DNA of 64,000 bases, taken from Mycolicibacterium komossense. GTDB taxonomy: Bacteria > Actinomycetota > Actinomycetes > Mycobacteriales > Mycobacteriaceae. Location of the stretch: contig NZ_JACKTY010000028.1 of the NCBI RefSeq assembly GCF_025822605.1, forward strand, positions 124,555 to 188,554, given 5' to 3'. Below are positions 49,247-58,158 of this stretch, in pieces. Both the position numbers and the translations under genes were made by a program. A model generated the notes under the pieces. It searched no databases. It was not told the origin of the DNA and saw nothing but the letters and a program-made list of their open reading frames with translations. The number at the start of each line of letters is the position of its first letter. The stretch's first letter is position 1.

Positions 49247-49747
49247 ATTCACCCGCCCAAGCATGAGACATTCGACGTCGCCGCCTACACGAATACCGAT
49301 CCCAAGGGAATCGTGCGGGCCGTCGACGTGTACACCCAGCGGCCCTGGGGCTTGTACATGGCCAGGCCGACCCCGGGCCGAGCCCAGTTCCACTACCTGG
49401 AATCGTGGCTGCTCCCGACGCTGGGCCTGCGGGCGAACATCTTCCACTGGAACCCCGGCCATGAGCGCGACCAGGACTTCTACCTCGACATCGCCGAAAT
49501 CACCGTGACCGGCCAGCTCTGGCACACCGTCGACCAGTATCTGGATCTGGTCGTGTACTCGGGCCGGCGCACCGAGCTCGTCGACGTGGACGAACTTCTG
49601 GAAGCCCACCAGATGGGCCTGATCTCCGCCGAAACTGCGGAACGGGCCATCGCCACGGCGACAGCTGCGGTTGACGGCTTGGCCAGGCACGAGTATGACC
49701 TGGTCAGCTGGTTACGTAGTAACGCTATGGACCTGTCGTGGCGATAG
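49247..49747 (+). CDS. DUF402 protein, Rv1632c-like, apparently with an ATT start
   Basis: The DUF402 core (GLYMARPTPGRAQFHYLESWLLP...HPGHERDQDFYLDI) is clear and complete to 49747. The only standard start in frame is GTG 49313, but conserved sequence continues upstream of it (HPPKHETFDVAAYTNTDPKG), so the protein should begin near 49247 (ATT, 166 residues). A TATGCT element six bases before this ATT suggests a leaderless transcript. A frameshift or sequence error near the start is the alternative. DUF402 proteins often hydrolyse nucleoside phosphates; no such role is shown here. Divergent from uvrB. Confidence 0.7.
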   Translation: MHPPKHETFDVAAYTNTDPKGIVRAVDVYTQRPWGLYMARPTPGRAQFHYLESWLLPTLGLRANIFHWNPGHERDQDFYLDIAEITVTGQLWHTVDQYLDLVVYSGRRTELVDVDELLEAHQMGLISAETAERAIATATAAVDGLARHEYDLVSWLRSNAMDLSWR

Positions 49748-49774
49748 AAAATCGTGTCTGCGAACATAGGGCCT

Positions 49775-50338
49775 ATGACACGTGCAGCGACCGCTGCGGC
49801 GTTGATGCTCACCGTTGGGGCTTTACTCACCCCGGCCACTGCATCGGCCGATCCGGAAAACCCGTCTCCCAGTACGGTCCAGCCGGCGCAGCAACCCGCG
49901 CCCGACCAGGGGCTGCTGTCCAACATCACCTACCGGGCGCGGATCGACGGGGTGTCCCGCGGCGCGACGATCACTTACGAAGCCGAAGGCAATCAACAGC
50001 AGACGGCCAACCCGACAATGATCCCCGGCCGAGTTTTCGAAGCCCAGACGGTCCTGCCGCAATCGGCGACCGCCACCATGCGCGTCTCGATCCAATGGCC
50101 CTACTCGGCCAACCTGCACTGCGAGATCCTGATCAACGATGCGCTGGTCGCCCAGGCTGATGACTTCATCTCCCCGCGGGCGCTACCGGTCAAGGACGAT
50201 CCCGACTACGGCGCGCTGACGTGCGAGGCGCCGGTCGCCGGCGTGCCCAGCGCGCCGCCTCCGGCTGACGGTAATCCGGCGCCGCCCGCCGACGCACCAC
50301 CTCCCGGCGCTGCCCCGCCGCCACCGCCTGCCACTTAG
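49775..50338 (+). CDS. Secreted protein with proline-rich tail
   Basis: 187 residues from ATG 49775. Signal peptide (TRAATAAALMLTVGALLTPATASA), then a beta-rich domain of about 110 residues (ITYRARIDGVSRGATITYEA, TMRVSIQWPYSANLHCEILINDALV) resembling the small secreted MmpS-like proteins of mycobacteria, with two cysteines that could pair, and a C-terminal run of PPPADGN/PPADAPPP repeats. Function unknown. It overlaps the end of convergent coaE by four bases. Confidence 0.6.
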   Translation: MTRAATAAALMLTVGALLTPATASADPENPSPSTVQPAQQPAPDQGLLSNITYRARIDGVSRGATITYEAEGNQQQTANPTMIPGRVFEAQTVLPQSATATMRVSIQWPYSANLHCEILINDALVAQADDFISPRALPVKDDPDYGALTCEAPVAGVPSAPPPADGNPAPPADAPPPGAAPPPPPAT

Positions 50339-51561
50339 GTCCGCGTGCCACCCGCCGACCAGTCCGTGGCGTCGGCCCAGGCCCAGGCCCTCTGGTAGGC
50401 GTCGACGAGCCACGGTTCCTTGACGTCGGCGTAGGCGGCGGTGGTGCGGGCCTGTGTTTCGGCCGTTCGCTTGAGAGCCAGATAGTCATGCTGCACGTCG
50501 GGATTGGCTTTGAGCCAGTCGACGAACAGCAGCGCAAACTGCTGGTTCGGATAGCCGTCGACACGGATGTGCAGGTTGGTGGGCCGCCCCGGGTCGGCCG
50601 ATCCGTGAAATCTCTTGCACCAGAACGACGGATCGTTCACACGGTCGAAGCCCGGCACCGAGCTACGGCCATCGGGCTTGGCGATATCACCGGTGACGGA
50701 CTCCACCCGGGGGTAGCCGGCAGTCAGCAAGGCCTCGCTGAGCTCGTCGGCGGTATCGAGCGAATCGACGGTGACCTGGATATCGATGACGTCCTTGGCG
50801 TCCAAACCAGGAACCGCAGTCGACCCGATGTGGTCTATCCGCAGGGCTCGATGGCCACATGCCGTGTTCAGTCGCGCCACGATGCGGCTGGCCTGATCCC
50901 GCCACGACGGATCCGACGGAACCACGTGCGGCGCCACCTGTGCCGGCTGTCGGTCTTGCACGTTCTGGGCGAAGGGAATGATGCGGTCCTGCCATAGGGC
51001 GCGGGCCCGTTGTTCCAGATCGTCGGCGTCCCCGGAGTTGTCGAGCCACACATCGGCCACTGCCTGGCGCTGCTCCACGGTGGCCTGGGCGGCAATGCGG
51101 GCCCGCGCGTCTTCCTCGCTGAACCCCCGATATTCGATGAGCCGCTTGACCCGGACCTCGACGTCGGCGTTGACGATGATCACCAGCGGGAAGAACGGCG
51201 CCATCTGTGATTCGACCAGCAGTGGGATGTCCTCGACGATCACGGCATCATCGGCGGCAGCAGTGATCAGCTCTTCGCGGCGAGCCCCGACCAGCGGGTG
51301 CACGATGCCGTTGAGCGTCTTTCGCTTCTCGTCGTCACTGAAGGCGATGGCAGCCAACGCCGGCCGATTCAACGCCCCGCTGGGCAGCAGGATGTCGGAA
51401 CCGAATGCCTCGACCAGCATGGCCAGCCCCTCCGTGCCGGGTTCGACGACCTCACGGGAGATGACATCTCCGTCGACGACGATGCCGCCCAGCTCCGAAA
51501 ACGTCGATGACACAGTCGATTTCCCAGCGCCGATACCGCCGGTCAATCCGATCCTCAGCAT
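50335..51561 (-). CDS. coaE: Dephospho-CoA kinase fused to a GrpB-like domain
   Basis: 408 residues. Residues 1-200 are the kinase (GLTGGIGAGKST at 6-17, EDIPLLVES, IEYRGFSEEDARARI) that phosphorylates dephospho-CoA in the last step of CoA synthesis. Residues about 215-400 form a GrpB/nucleotidyltransferase-like domain with HIGSTAVPGL and a DxQ metal motif. The fusion is typical of mycobacteria (Rv1631, 407 residues); the second domain assists folding there. It starts 19 bases downstream of a strong terminator that follows rpsA. Confidence 0.95.
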   Translation of the reverse strand: MLRIGLTGGIGAGKSTVSSTFSELGGIVVDGDVISREVVEPGTEGLAMLVEAFGSDILLPSGALNRPALAAIAFSDDEKRKTLNGIVHPLVGARREELITAAADDAVIVEDIPLLVESQMAPFFPLVIIVNADVEVRVKRLIEYRGFSEEDARARIAAQATVEQRQAVADVWLDNSGDADDLEQRARALWQDRIIPFAQNVQDRQPAQVAPHVVPSDPSWRDQASRIVARLNTACGHRALRIDHIGSTAVPGLDAKDVIDIQVTVDSLDTADELSEALLTAGYPRVESVTGDIAKPDGRSSVPGFDRVNDPSFWCKRFHGSADPGRPTNLHIRVDGYPNQQFALLFVDWLKANPDVQHDYLALKRTAETQARTTAAYADVKEPWLVDAYQRAWAWADATDWSAGGTRT

Positions 51562-51579
51562 GGCCTGCCCCTCAGAAAT

Positions 51580-51619
51580 AAAACCGCGCAGGAAGTCCGA
51601 GGACTTCCTGCGCGGTTTT
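51580..51619 (-). terminator. Perfect 19-bp terminator hairpin between rpsA and coaE
   Basis: AAAACCGCGCAGGAAGTCC and its exact complement are separated by two bases (51599-51600), with A/T tracts at both ends that make it bidirectional. It lies 35 bases after the rpsA stop and 19 before the coaE start. Strong U-tract terminators are uncommon in mycobacteria. Confidence 0.9.
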
Positions 51620-51653
51620 CAGTTGCGCGCCCACATTAGATGAGCGTGATCTA

Positions 51654-53099
51654 CTACGCGTTTCCGGCGAGCTTCTCCCGCAGAGCGGCGAGTTGCGCAT
51701 CGCTGGCGAGCGATCCGCCAGCGGACTCACCCTCCGAGCGAGACGAGCTGCTGGAGGTCGAGGGACGAGCTGCCTCTTCGGCCTCCGCCGCAGCGAACTT
51801 CTCCATCTGCGCGGTGTGCATCTTGTGCCGGCGCTCGGCCTCGGCGTACCGGGCCTCCCACTCCGTGCGCTGCTTGTCGAAGCCTTCCAACCATTCGTTG
51901 GTCTCGGCGTCGAAGCCCTCCGGGAAGATGTAGTTGCCCGCCTCGTCGTAGCTGTCGGCCATGCCGTACTTCGACGGGTCGAACTCCTCGGTGTAGTCCT
52001 CGTTGGCCTGCTTGAGGCTCAGCGAGATCCGACGACGCTCCAGGTCGATGTCGATGACCTTGACCATCGCGTCGTCACCGACTGCGACAACCTGATCCGG
52101 CACCTCGACGTGGCGCTCGGCCAGCTCGGAGATATGCACCAGGCCCTCGATCCCCTCTTCGACGCGGACGAACGCACCGAACGGGACCAGCTTGGTGACC
52201 TTGCCCGGCACGATCTGCCCGATGGCATGCGTGCGGGCGAAGTGACGCCAGGGGTCTTCCTGAGTTGCCTTGAGCGACAGTGAAACCCGCTCGCGGTCCA
52301 TGTCGACGTCGAGCACCTCGACGGTGACCTCGTCGCCCACCTGGACAACCTCGGACGGGTGGTCGATGTGCTTCCACGACAGCTCGGAAACGTGCACCAG
52401 GCCGTCGACGCCGCCGAGATCGACGAAGGCGCCGAAGTTGACGATCGAGGAAACGACACCCTTGCGGATGGCGCCCTTGGTGAGCTGGTTGAGGAACTCG
52501 CTGCGCACCTCGGACTGGGTCTGCTCCAGCCAGGCGCGGCGGCTCAGCACCACGTTGTTGCGGTTCTTGTCCAGCTCGATGATCTTGGCTTCGATCTCCT
52601 TGCCGATGTACGGCTGAAGATCGCGCACCCGACGCATCTCGACGAGCGAGGCAGGCAGGAAGCCGCGGAGACCGATGTCGAGGATGAGGCCGCCCTTGAC
52701 GACCTCGATGACGGTGCCCTTGACGGCCTCGTCCTTTTCCTTGAGCTCCTCGATCGTGCCCCAGGCGCGCTCGTACTGCGCACGCTTCTTGGACAGGATC
52801 AGGCGGCCTTCTTTGTCCTCTTTAGTGAGAACCAGGGCTTCGACCTCATCGCCGACGGACACAACCTCATTGGGGTCGACGTCGTGCTTGATCGAAAGTT
52901 CGCGAGAAGGGATGACCCCTTCAGTTTTGTAGCCGATGTCGAGCAAGACTTCGTCGCGGTCGACCTTGACGATGGTCCCTTCGACGATGTCGCCATCGTT
53001 GAAGTATTTGATGGTCTTGTCGATGGCGGCGAGAAAGTCCTCAGCCGAGCCGATATCGTTGACGGCTACTTGCGGCGAGGTTGCGACGGGACTTGGCAT
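51654..53099 (-). CDS. rpsA: 30S ribosomal protein S1
   Basis: 481 residues. Four S1 RNA-binding domains lie at about residues 36-105, 123-188, 209-277 and 294-363 (FGAFVDLGGVDGLVHVSELSW in the third, FGAFVRVEEGIEGLVHISELAE in the fourth). After them comes an acidic then serine-rich tail, ending ALREKLAGNA as in M. tuberculosis. S1 binds mRNA leaders at the ribosome and takes part in trans-translation. The promoter region 53100-53283 is shared with the divergent prsW gene. Confidence 0.97.
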   Translation of the reverse strand: MPSPVATSPQVAVNDIGSAEDFLAAIDKTIKYFNDGDIVEGTIVKVDRDEVLLDIGYKTEGVIPSRELSIKHDVDPNEVVSVGDEVEALVLTKEDKEGRLILSKKRAQYERAWGTIEELKEKDEAVKGTVIEVVKGGLILDIGLRGFLPASLVEMRRVRDLQPYIGKEIEAKIIELDKNRNNVVLSRRAWLEQTQSEVRSEFLNQLTKGAIRKGVVSSIVNFGAFVDLGGVDGLVHVSELSWKHIDHPSEVVQVGDEVTVEVLDVDMDRERVSLSLKATQEDPWRHFARTHAIGQIVPGKVTKLVPFGAFVRVEEGIEGLVHISELAERHVEVPDQVVAVGDDAMVKVIDIDLERRRISLSLKQANEDYTEEFDPSKYGMADSYDEAGNYIFPEGFDAETNEWLEGFDKQRTEWEARYAEAERRHKMHTAQMEKFAAAEAEEAARPSTSSSSSRSEGESAGGSLASDAQLAALREKLAGNA

Positions 53100-53283
53100 A
53101 TTGTTGGGTTGCTCCGGACACGTTTGATCGTAGGGATAAGTGGGTGACGAGATTTGTGGAGATTTCGTGTGTACCCATGATCAAGCACACAAGTACGGCC
53201 CAAGGTTACTCGACGGGGTACACGCAGGACAAACCCGGTCCTGACCTTCCCGCATTCCTGGGTATCCGCAGATAATCTGCGGC

Positions 53284-54462
53284 GTGGGGAATTCACCTAT
53301 ATCTCTCCCGACCGCCGGTTTCAGCTTCCCGATCGGGCCGCTGCCCAAGAAACTCCGCAAAGTCGGCGCACCTCTGGGCGTGGTCATCGCGTTGGGCACC
53401 GTCACCGGCCTGGTGGTGATCCTGCTGACGGCATCCAATCCGGTGGGCACCGCCGTCGGATTCTTCCTGGCGAGCATCGCAATGACGATCGTCGTCCTCG
53501 CCTATCTTTGGCTTGACCGCTGGGAGCCGGAGCCGCCGCGGCTGCTCGTCCTCGCCTTTGTCTGGGGCGCGTCGGTGGCGGTCGTCATCTCGATCGTTCT
53601 CGAGCTCTACTTCGGGTCAGCGCTGGCCACCGGCGATGACGCGACCGACAACTTCGTCAGCACCGGGATCGGTGCGCCGATCATCGAAGAAGCCCTCAAA
53701 GGGTTGTTCCTGGTGCTGATGATGACTGGCCGTCGACGCAACGAACTCAACTCGCTGACCGACTGTCTGGTCTATGCAGGCCTCACCGCCGCGGGTTTCG
53801 CGTGGCTGGAGAACATCGCCTACATCGCCAACGGCGAATCGCTGGGCGAATCGCTGCTCGTCGCCGCGATGAGGTTGATCATGGGGCCGTTCGCGCACCC
53901 TCTATTCACCACCATGACCGGAATCGGCGTGTACTTCGCCCTGCAGCGGCGCGGCATCGTGGCGAGAGCCGGCTGCATCCTGCTGGGCTACGCGGGTGCG
54001 GTGATCATGCACGCGCTGTGGAACGGCTCAGCGTTGTTCGGCGTCGAGACCTACTTCTTGGTCTATCTGTCCTGGATGGTGCCCGTGTTCCTGCTGGCCA
54101 TCTGGCTCGCGGTCCATAGCCGCCGTCGGGAGCAGCAGATAGTGGCCGCCACACTGCCGGGCATGGTCCAGGCCAACCTCATCACCGCCAACGAGGCGAC
54201 ATGGCTGGGTTCCATTCGCACTCGCAAACTCGCGGCCGCGACCGTCCGCCGGATCGGCGGGAAGCCAGCGGCGACGGTGGTGCGACGCTTCGCCGCTCAG
54301 GTGGTCGAGCTGGCCTTCGTGCGCGACCGCATCGACCGCGGCTTCGGCGACCAGCGGGTGTACGCGTTGCTCACCGAGGAGACACAGGCATTGCGCGATA
54401 TCCGCGCTGCGGCGGCCCACCCGACCTTGCAGTGGCTGGCGGGATACCGCCTCCCCAGCTAG
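53284..54462 (+). CDS. PrsW-family intramembrane metalloprotease
   Basis: 392 residues, eight or so spans. The family's metal and catalytic motifs are in place: IIEEALKG (EExxK), WLENIAY, GPFAHPLFT and MHALWN. PrsW-type proteases cut membrane-bound anti-sigma factors in some firmicutes; the substrate here is unknown. The C-terminal 100 residues are a soluble helical part with basic character. It sits between polA and rpsA, adjacent genes in M. tuberculosis, so it is an insertion or a loss in that lineage; it overlaps the end of polA by four bases. Confidence 0.88.
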   Translation: MGNSPISLPTAGFSFPIGPLPKKLRKVGAPLGVVIALGTVTGLVVILLTASNPVGTAVGFFLASIAMTIVVLAYLWLDRWEPEPPRLLVLAFVWGASVAVVISIVLELYFGSALATGDDATDNFVSTGIGAPIIEEALKGLFLVLMMTGRRRNELNSLTDCLVYAGLTAAGFAWLENIAYIANGESLGESLLVAAMRLIMGPFAHPLFTTMTGIGVYFALQRRGIVARAGCILLGYAGAVIMHALWNGSALFGVETYFLVYLSWMVPVFLLAIWLAVHSRRREQQIVAATLPGMVQANLITANEATWLGSIRTRKLAAATVRRIGGKPAATVVRRFAAQVVELAFVRDRIDRGFGDQRVYALLTEETQALRDIRAAAAHPTLQWLAGYRLPS

Positions 54463-57188
54463 TGCGCGGCGGCGTCCCAGCTGCGGCCGTAACCAACCGA
54501 AACCTCCAGCGGGACATCCAACGGGTACGCACTGCCCATCTTGTCGCGCACCAAGGCTTCGACCTGTTCGCGTTCGCCGTCGGCGATCTCCAGGAGCAGT
54601 TCGTCGTGCACCTGCAGCAGAATCCGGGAGGTCAACTTTGCCTCCCGCAAACCCGCGGCCACGTCGATCATCGCCACCTTGATGATGTCGGCGGCACTGC
54701 CCTGGATAGGGGCGTTGAGGGCAGCCCGTTCGGCAGCTTCCCGGACGTTGCGGTTACTGCTGTCGAGCTCGGGCAGGTAACGCCGCCTGCCGAGCACGGT
54801 TGAGGTGTATCCGTCCTTACGGGCCTGGTCGACGACGGCCTGCAGGTAGTCGCGGATGCCGCCGAACCTGGCGAAGTACTGGTCCATCTGGACCTTCGCC
54901 TCTTCGGTGGAGATCTTGAGCTGCGAGGCCAGGCCGTAGGCGCTCAGTCCGTAGGCCAGGCCGTACGACATCGCCTTCACGCGGCGTCGCAGCTCCGCGG
55001 TGACCTCGTCGATCGGCACCCCGAATGCGCGCGACGCGACGAACGAGTGCAGATCTTCGCCGGTGTTGAACGCTTCGATAAGGCCTTCGTCTTTAGACAG
55101 ATGCGCCATGATGCGCATCTCGATCTGGCTGTAATCCGCGGTCATCAGCTCGACGTAGCCATTACCGACGACGAATGCATCCCGGATCTCGCGGCCGGCC
55201 TCGGTACGGATCGGTATGTTCTGCAGGTTGGGTTCCGTAGAAGAAAGCCTGCCAGTGGCCGCGATGGTCTGGTTGAAGGTGGTGTGGATACGGCCGTCGC
55301 TGGCCACGGAGTTCAGCAGTCCGTCGACGGTGACCTTGAGCCGGGTGACGTCGCGGTGCACCAGCATGTGCTCCAGGAACGGGTGGCCGGTTTTCTCAAA
55401 CAGTGACTGCAGGGCGTCCGCATCGGTGGTGTAGCCGGTCTTGGTGCGTTTGGTCTTCGGCATCTCTAGCTCGTCGAAGAGCACGACCTGAAGCTGTTTG
55501 GGCGAGCCGAGGTTGATCTGCTTGCCGATGACGGCGTAGGCAGCCTCGGCAGCGTCACGGATCTGCCCGGCGAACTGTGACTGCAAGGTGGTGAGCTTGT
55601 CGATGTCGACGGCGATACCTGCGGTCTCCATGCCCGCGAGCGCCTGCTGGACGGGCAGTTCCATGTTCTGCAGTAACGAGGAGGAGTCGATCCGCGCCAG
55701 CTCGACATCGAGCGCCTCGGCCAGATCGGCAACCGCACCGGCGCGCAGGATCAATGTCTGGACTGCCTGATCATCCACGCCGTCACTGTCGTCGAGAAGT
55801 GAAAGCTGTTGCTGCTCAGGGTTATCCGCACGCAATTCTCGACGCAGGTAGCGCAGCGACAGGTCATCGAGAGCGAAACTGCGTTGACCGGGCCGGACCA
55901 GGTAGGCCGCCAGCGCGGTGTCGGAGGTGACCCCGTCCAGGGCCCAACCGCGCCCCTCGAGGTCGTGGATGGCCAGCTTCGCTTCATGCAGCGCCTTGGT
56001 CGAGCCAGGATCGGCAAGCCAGGCAGCCAGGGCCTTCTCGTCGTCGGAATTCAGCGTCGTGGTGTCGAGGTAGCAGCCCTCGCCGTCGGCAGCGACGATG
56101 GCCACCGCGGTGGCATCGGCGTCGAACGCCAGGTGGGTGCCGACCACGGCCAGCCCGGAGCGGCCGCCGACCGTATGCTCAGCCAGCCAGGCCGACAATA
56201 CGCCGGGCTCCAGCGCCCCCCCGCGCACGTCGAAACCTTCGTCAACCTCCGGATCGGCGGAGGCCAGCGTGTCGAACAGACGGTCCCGCAACACCCGGAA
56301 CTCCAGGTCGTCGAACAGCCGGTGGATGTGGTCACGATCCCACGGTTGCATGCGCAGGGTGTCCGGGGTCTGCGCCAGTGGCACGTCTTTGACCAGCTCG
56401 GTGAGCTCGCGGTTGAGCACCACCGACGGCAGGTGCGCCCGCAGTGCGTCGCCGACCTTGCCTTTCACGCCGTCGACGCCGTCGACCAGAGCCTGCAGCG
56501 ACCCGTACTCGGCGATCCACTTGGTCGCGGTCTTCTCGCCGACCCCGGGGATGCCGGGGAGATTGTCACTGGGGTCGCCGCGCAGTGCGGCGAAGTCCGG
56601 GTACTGGGTGGGCGTGAGGCCGTACTTCTCCTGCACTGCGTCCGGGGTGAAGCGAGTCAGCTCGCTGACCCCCTTGCGGGGGTAAAGCACGGTGACGTCA
56701 TCGCTGACCAGCTGCAGAGCGTCACGGTCACCGGTGACGATGAGCACCCGGTACCCCTCGGCCTGGGCCTGGGTGGCCAGGGTGGCGATGATGTCGTCAG
56801 CCTCGAATCCCGGTTCGGCGAGCACCGTGATGCCCAACGCGACCAACACTTCCTTGGTGATGTCGATCTGACCGCGGAATTCGTCCGGGGTGGCCGACCG
56901 CCCCTCTTTGTACTCGGGGTACTTCTCCTTGCGGAACGTCTGCCGAGAGACGTCGAATGCCGCCGCGACATGGGTGGGGCCCTCGTCGCGCAGCAGGTTG
57001 ATCAGCATCGCCGTGAAGCCGTAGACCGCGTTGGTGGTCAGGCCACCCTGGGTCTTGAAGTTCTCGGCAGGCAAAGCGTAAAAGGCGCGGAAGGCCACCG
57101 AATTGCCGTCCAGCAGCATCAATGTGGGCTTGGCGTCGGTCTTCTTCGCTGCTGCCGTCTTACCGGGAACGGTCTTGGCTGGGCTCAC
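54459..57188 (-). CDS. polA: DNA polymerase I
   Basis: 909 residues. The N-terminal 5'-nuclease (residues about 20-310, with VTGDRDALQLV and GIPGVGEKTATKWI), a central exonuclease-like fold without the proofreading acidic residues, and a complete polymerase domain with motif A DYSQIEMR, motif B KAMSYGLAYG and motif C QVHDELL. It fills gaps after repair and removes RNA primers. Syntenic with Rv1629. Confidence 0.96.
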   Translation of the reverse strand: MSPAKTVPGKTAAAKKTDAKPTLMLLDGNSVAFRAFYALPAENFKTQGGLTTNAVYGFTAMLINLLRDEGPTHVAAAFDVSRQTFRKEKYPEYKEGRSATPDEFRGQIDITKEVLVALGITVLAEPGFEADDIIATLATQAQAEGYRVLIVTGDRDALQLVSDDVTVLYPRKGVSELTRFTPDAVQEKYGLTPTQYPDFAALRGDPSDNLPGIPGVGEKTATKWIAEYGSLQALVDGVDGVKGKVGDALRAHLPSVVLNRELTELVKDVPLAQTPDTLRMQPWDRDHIHRLFDDLEFRVLRDRLFDTLASADPEVDEGFDVRGGALEPGVLSAWLAEHTVGGRSGLAVVGTHLAFDADATAVAIVAADGEGCYLDTTTLNSDDEKALAAWLADPGSTKALHEAKLAIHDLEGRGWALDGVTSDTALAAYLVRPGQRSFALDDLSLRYLRRELRADNPEQQQLSLLDDSDGVDDQAVQTLILRAGAVADLAEALDVELARIDSSSLLQNMELPVQQALAGMETAGIAVDIDKLTTLQSQFAGQIRDAAEAAYAVIGKQINLGSPKQLQVVLFDELEMPKTKRTKTGYTTDADALQSLFEKTGHPFLEHMLVHRDVTRLKVTVDGLLNSVASDGRIHTTFNQTIAATGRLSSTEPNLQNIPIRTEAGREIRDAFVVGNGYVELMTADYSQIEMRIMAHLSKDEGLIEAFNTGEDLHSFVASRAFGVPIDEVTAELRRRVKAMSYGLAYGLSAYGLASQLKISTEEAKVQMDQYFARFGGIRDYLQAVVDQARKDGYTSTVLGRRRYLPELDSSNRNVREAAERAALNAPIQGSAADIIKVAMIDVAAGLREAKLTSRILLQVHDELLLEIADGEREQVEALVRDKMGSAYPLDVPLEVSVGYGRSWDAAAH

Positions 57189-57197
57189 GGCCCTACT

Positions 57198-58088
57198 CTA
57201 TGCATCCGCCCCGACACGAAGTAATCGCCGAGCCTTCTCGACGAGGACTCGAGCCGCCGGACTGATCGGTCCGGCCGAGCGCCAGGCGAGCACCAGGCGC
57301 CCCCGTAGCTCGGGCACGATGGGTAGCGGATGCAGGCCGGTGCGGTTGCGCGCTACCGAGCTCGGCACAATCGCCACGCCGAGACCGCGCTCGGCCAGGT
57401 CCGCGAGTGCCTGCGGCGTAGTGGCTTCGAAGGCGACCCGCGCCCTGATGCCCGCGGCGGCGAACGCCGAGTCCAGTTGATGCCGGATGCCGGATCCCAC
57501 CGGCAGCGCGATCAGCGGACGCTGCCCGAGCTCCTCGAGGGTGACGCTCGGCCGGTCAGCCCACCCGTCGTCGGACGCGACCGCGGCGTCGATCGCTTCG
57601 TCGGTGACGATCTCGATGTCGAGTCCGTCCGGTCGTTCGTCGGAACCGATCGACACGACGGCCGCATCAAGGCGGCCGCTGCGGACGCCGTCGATCAGCG
57701 CGTCAGAAGTGTCCGTGCACAAAGTGATCTCGACATTCGGGTGGTCGGCGTGAAAGTCGGCCAGCAGAGCGGGCGTGTCGACGTTGTGCGAGGTGACCGT
57801 GCCGAGCGTCACGGTGCCGTACACCAGATCCGTCAGCTCCTGTACCGCGCGGCGGGCGTCGGACACCGCCTGCAGCGCCGCCCTGGCGAACGGCAGCATC
57901 GCCTCGCCGGCAGCGGTCAAGCGGATCTGCCGACGGGTCCGGTCCACCAGCAGCTGGCCCAGTTCACGTTCCAACCGTGCAATCTGGGCGCTGACCGCTG
58001 GTTGCACGACGTGGATCCGCTCGGCCGCCCTGGTGAAATTGGCTTCGTCGGCGACCGCGACGAAGTACTCGAGCTGCCGCAGTTCCAT
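57198..58088 (-). CDS. LysR-family transcriptional regulator
   Basis: 296 residues. Helix-turn-helix at 1-65 (MELRQLEYFVAVADEANFTRAAERIHVVQPAVSAQIARLE) and a periplasmic-binding-like effector domain. It diverges from a flavin monooxygenase gene 70 bases away, the classical LysR arrangement, with a TCCAATA-N4-TATTGGA dyad between them. Probably activates that gene in response to its substrate. Confidence 0.92.
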   Translation of the reverse strand: MELRQLEYFVAVADEANFTRAAERIHVVQPAVSAQIARLERELGQLLVDRTRRQIRLTAAGEAMLPFARAALQAVSDARRAVQELTDLVYGTVTLGTVTSHNVDTPALLADFHADHPNVEITLCTDTSDALIDGVRSGRLDAAVVSIGSDERPDGLDIEIVTDEAIDAAVASDDGWADRPSVTLEELGQRPLIALPVGSGIRHQLDSAFAAAGIRARVAFEATTPQALADLAERGLGVAIVPSSVARNRTGLHPLPIVPELRGRLVLAWRSAGPISPAARVLVEKARRLLRVGADA

Positions 58089-58109
58089 AAGTGATCACTA
58101 TAGTTTCAT

Positions 58110-58127
58110 TCCAATATTGGTATTGGA
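58110..58127. promoter_or_regulatory. TCCAATA-N4-TATTGGA dyad, candidate LysR operator
   Basis: A perfect 7-4-7 inverted repeat in the 70-base gap between the divergent LysR and monooxygenase genes. The T and A ends fit a LysR-type (T-N11-A-like) box. A second palindrome, AGTGATCACT, lies at 58090-58099. Confidence 0.6.
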
Positions 58128-58158
58128 CTTATCATTCCTGGTCACCGACGCTGGAGTC

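Noticed and set aside
57775..58158. Longer start for the flavin monooxygenase
   Set aside because: The extension is antisense to the LysR gene; the FAD motif begins right after ATG 58159.
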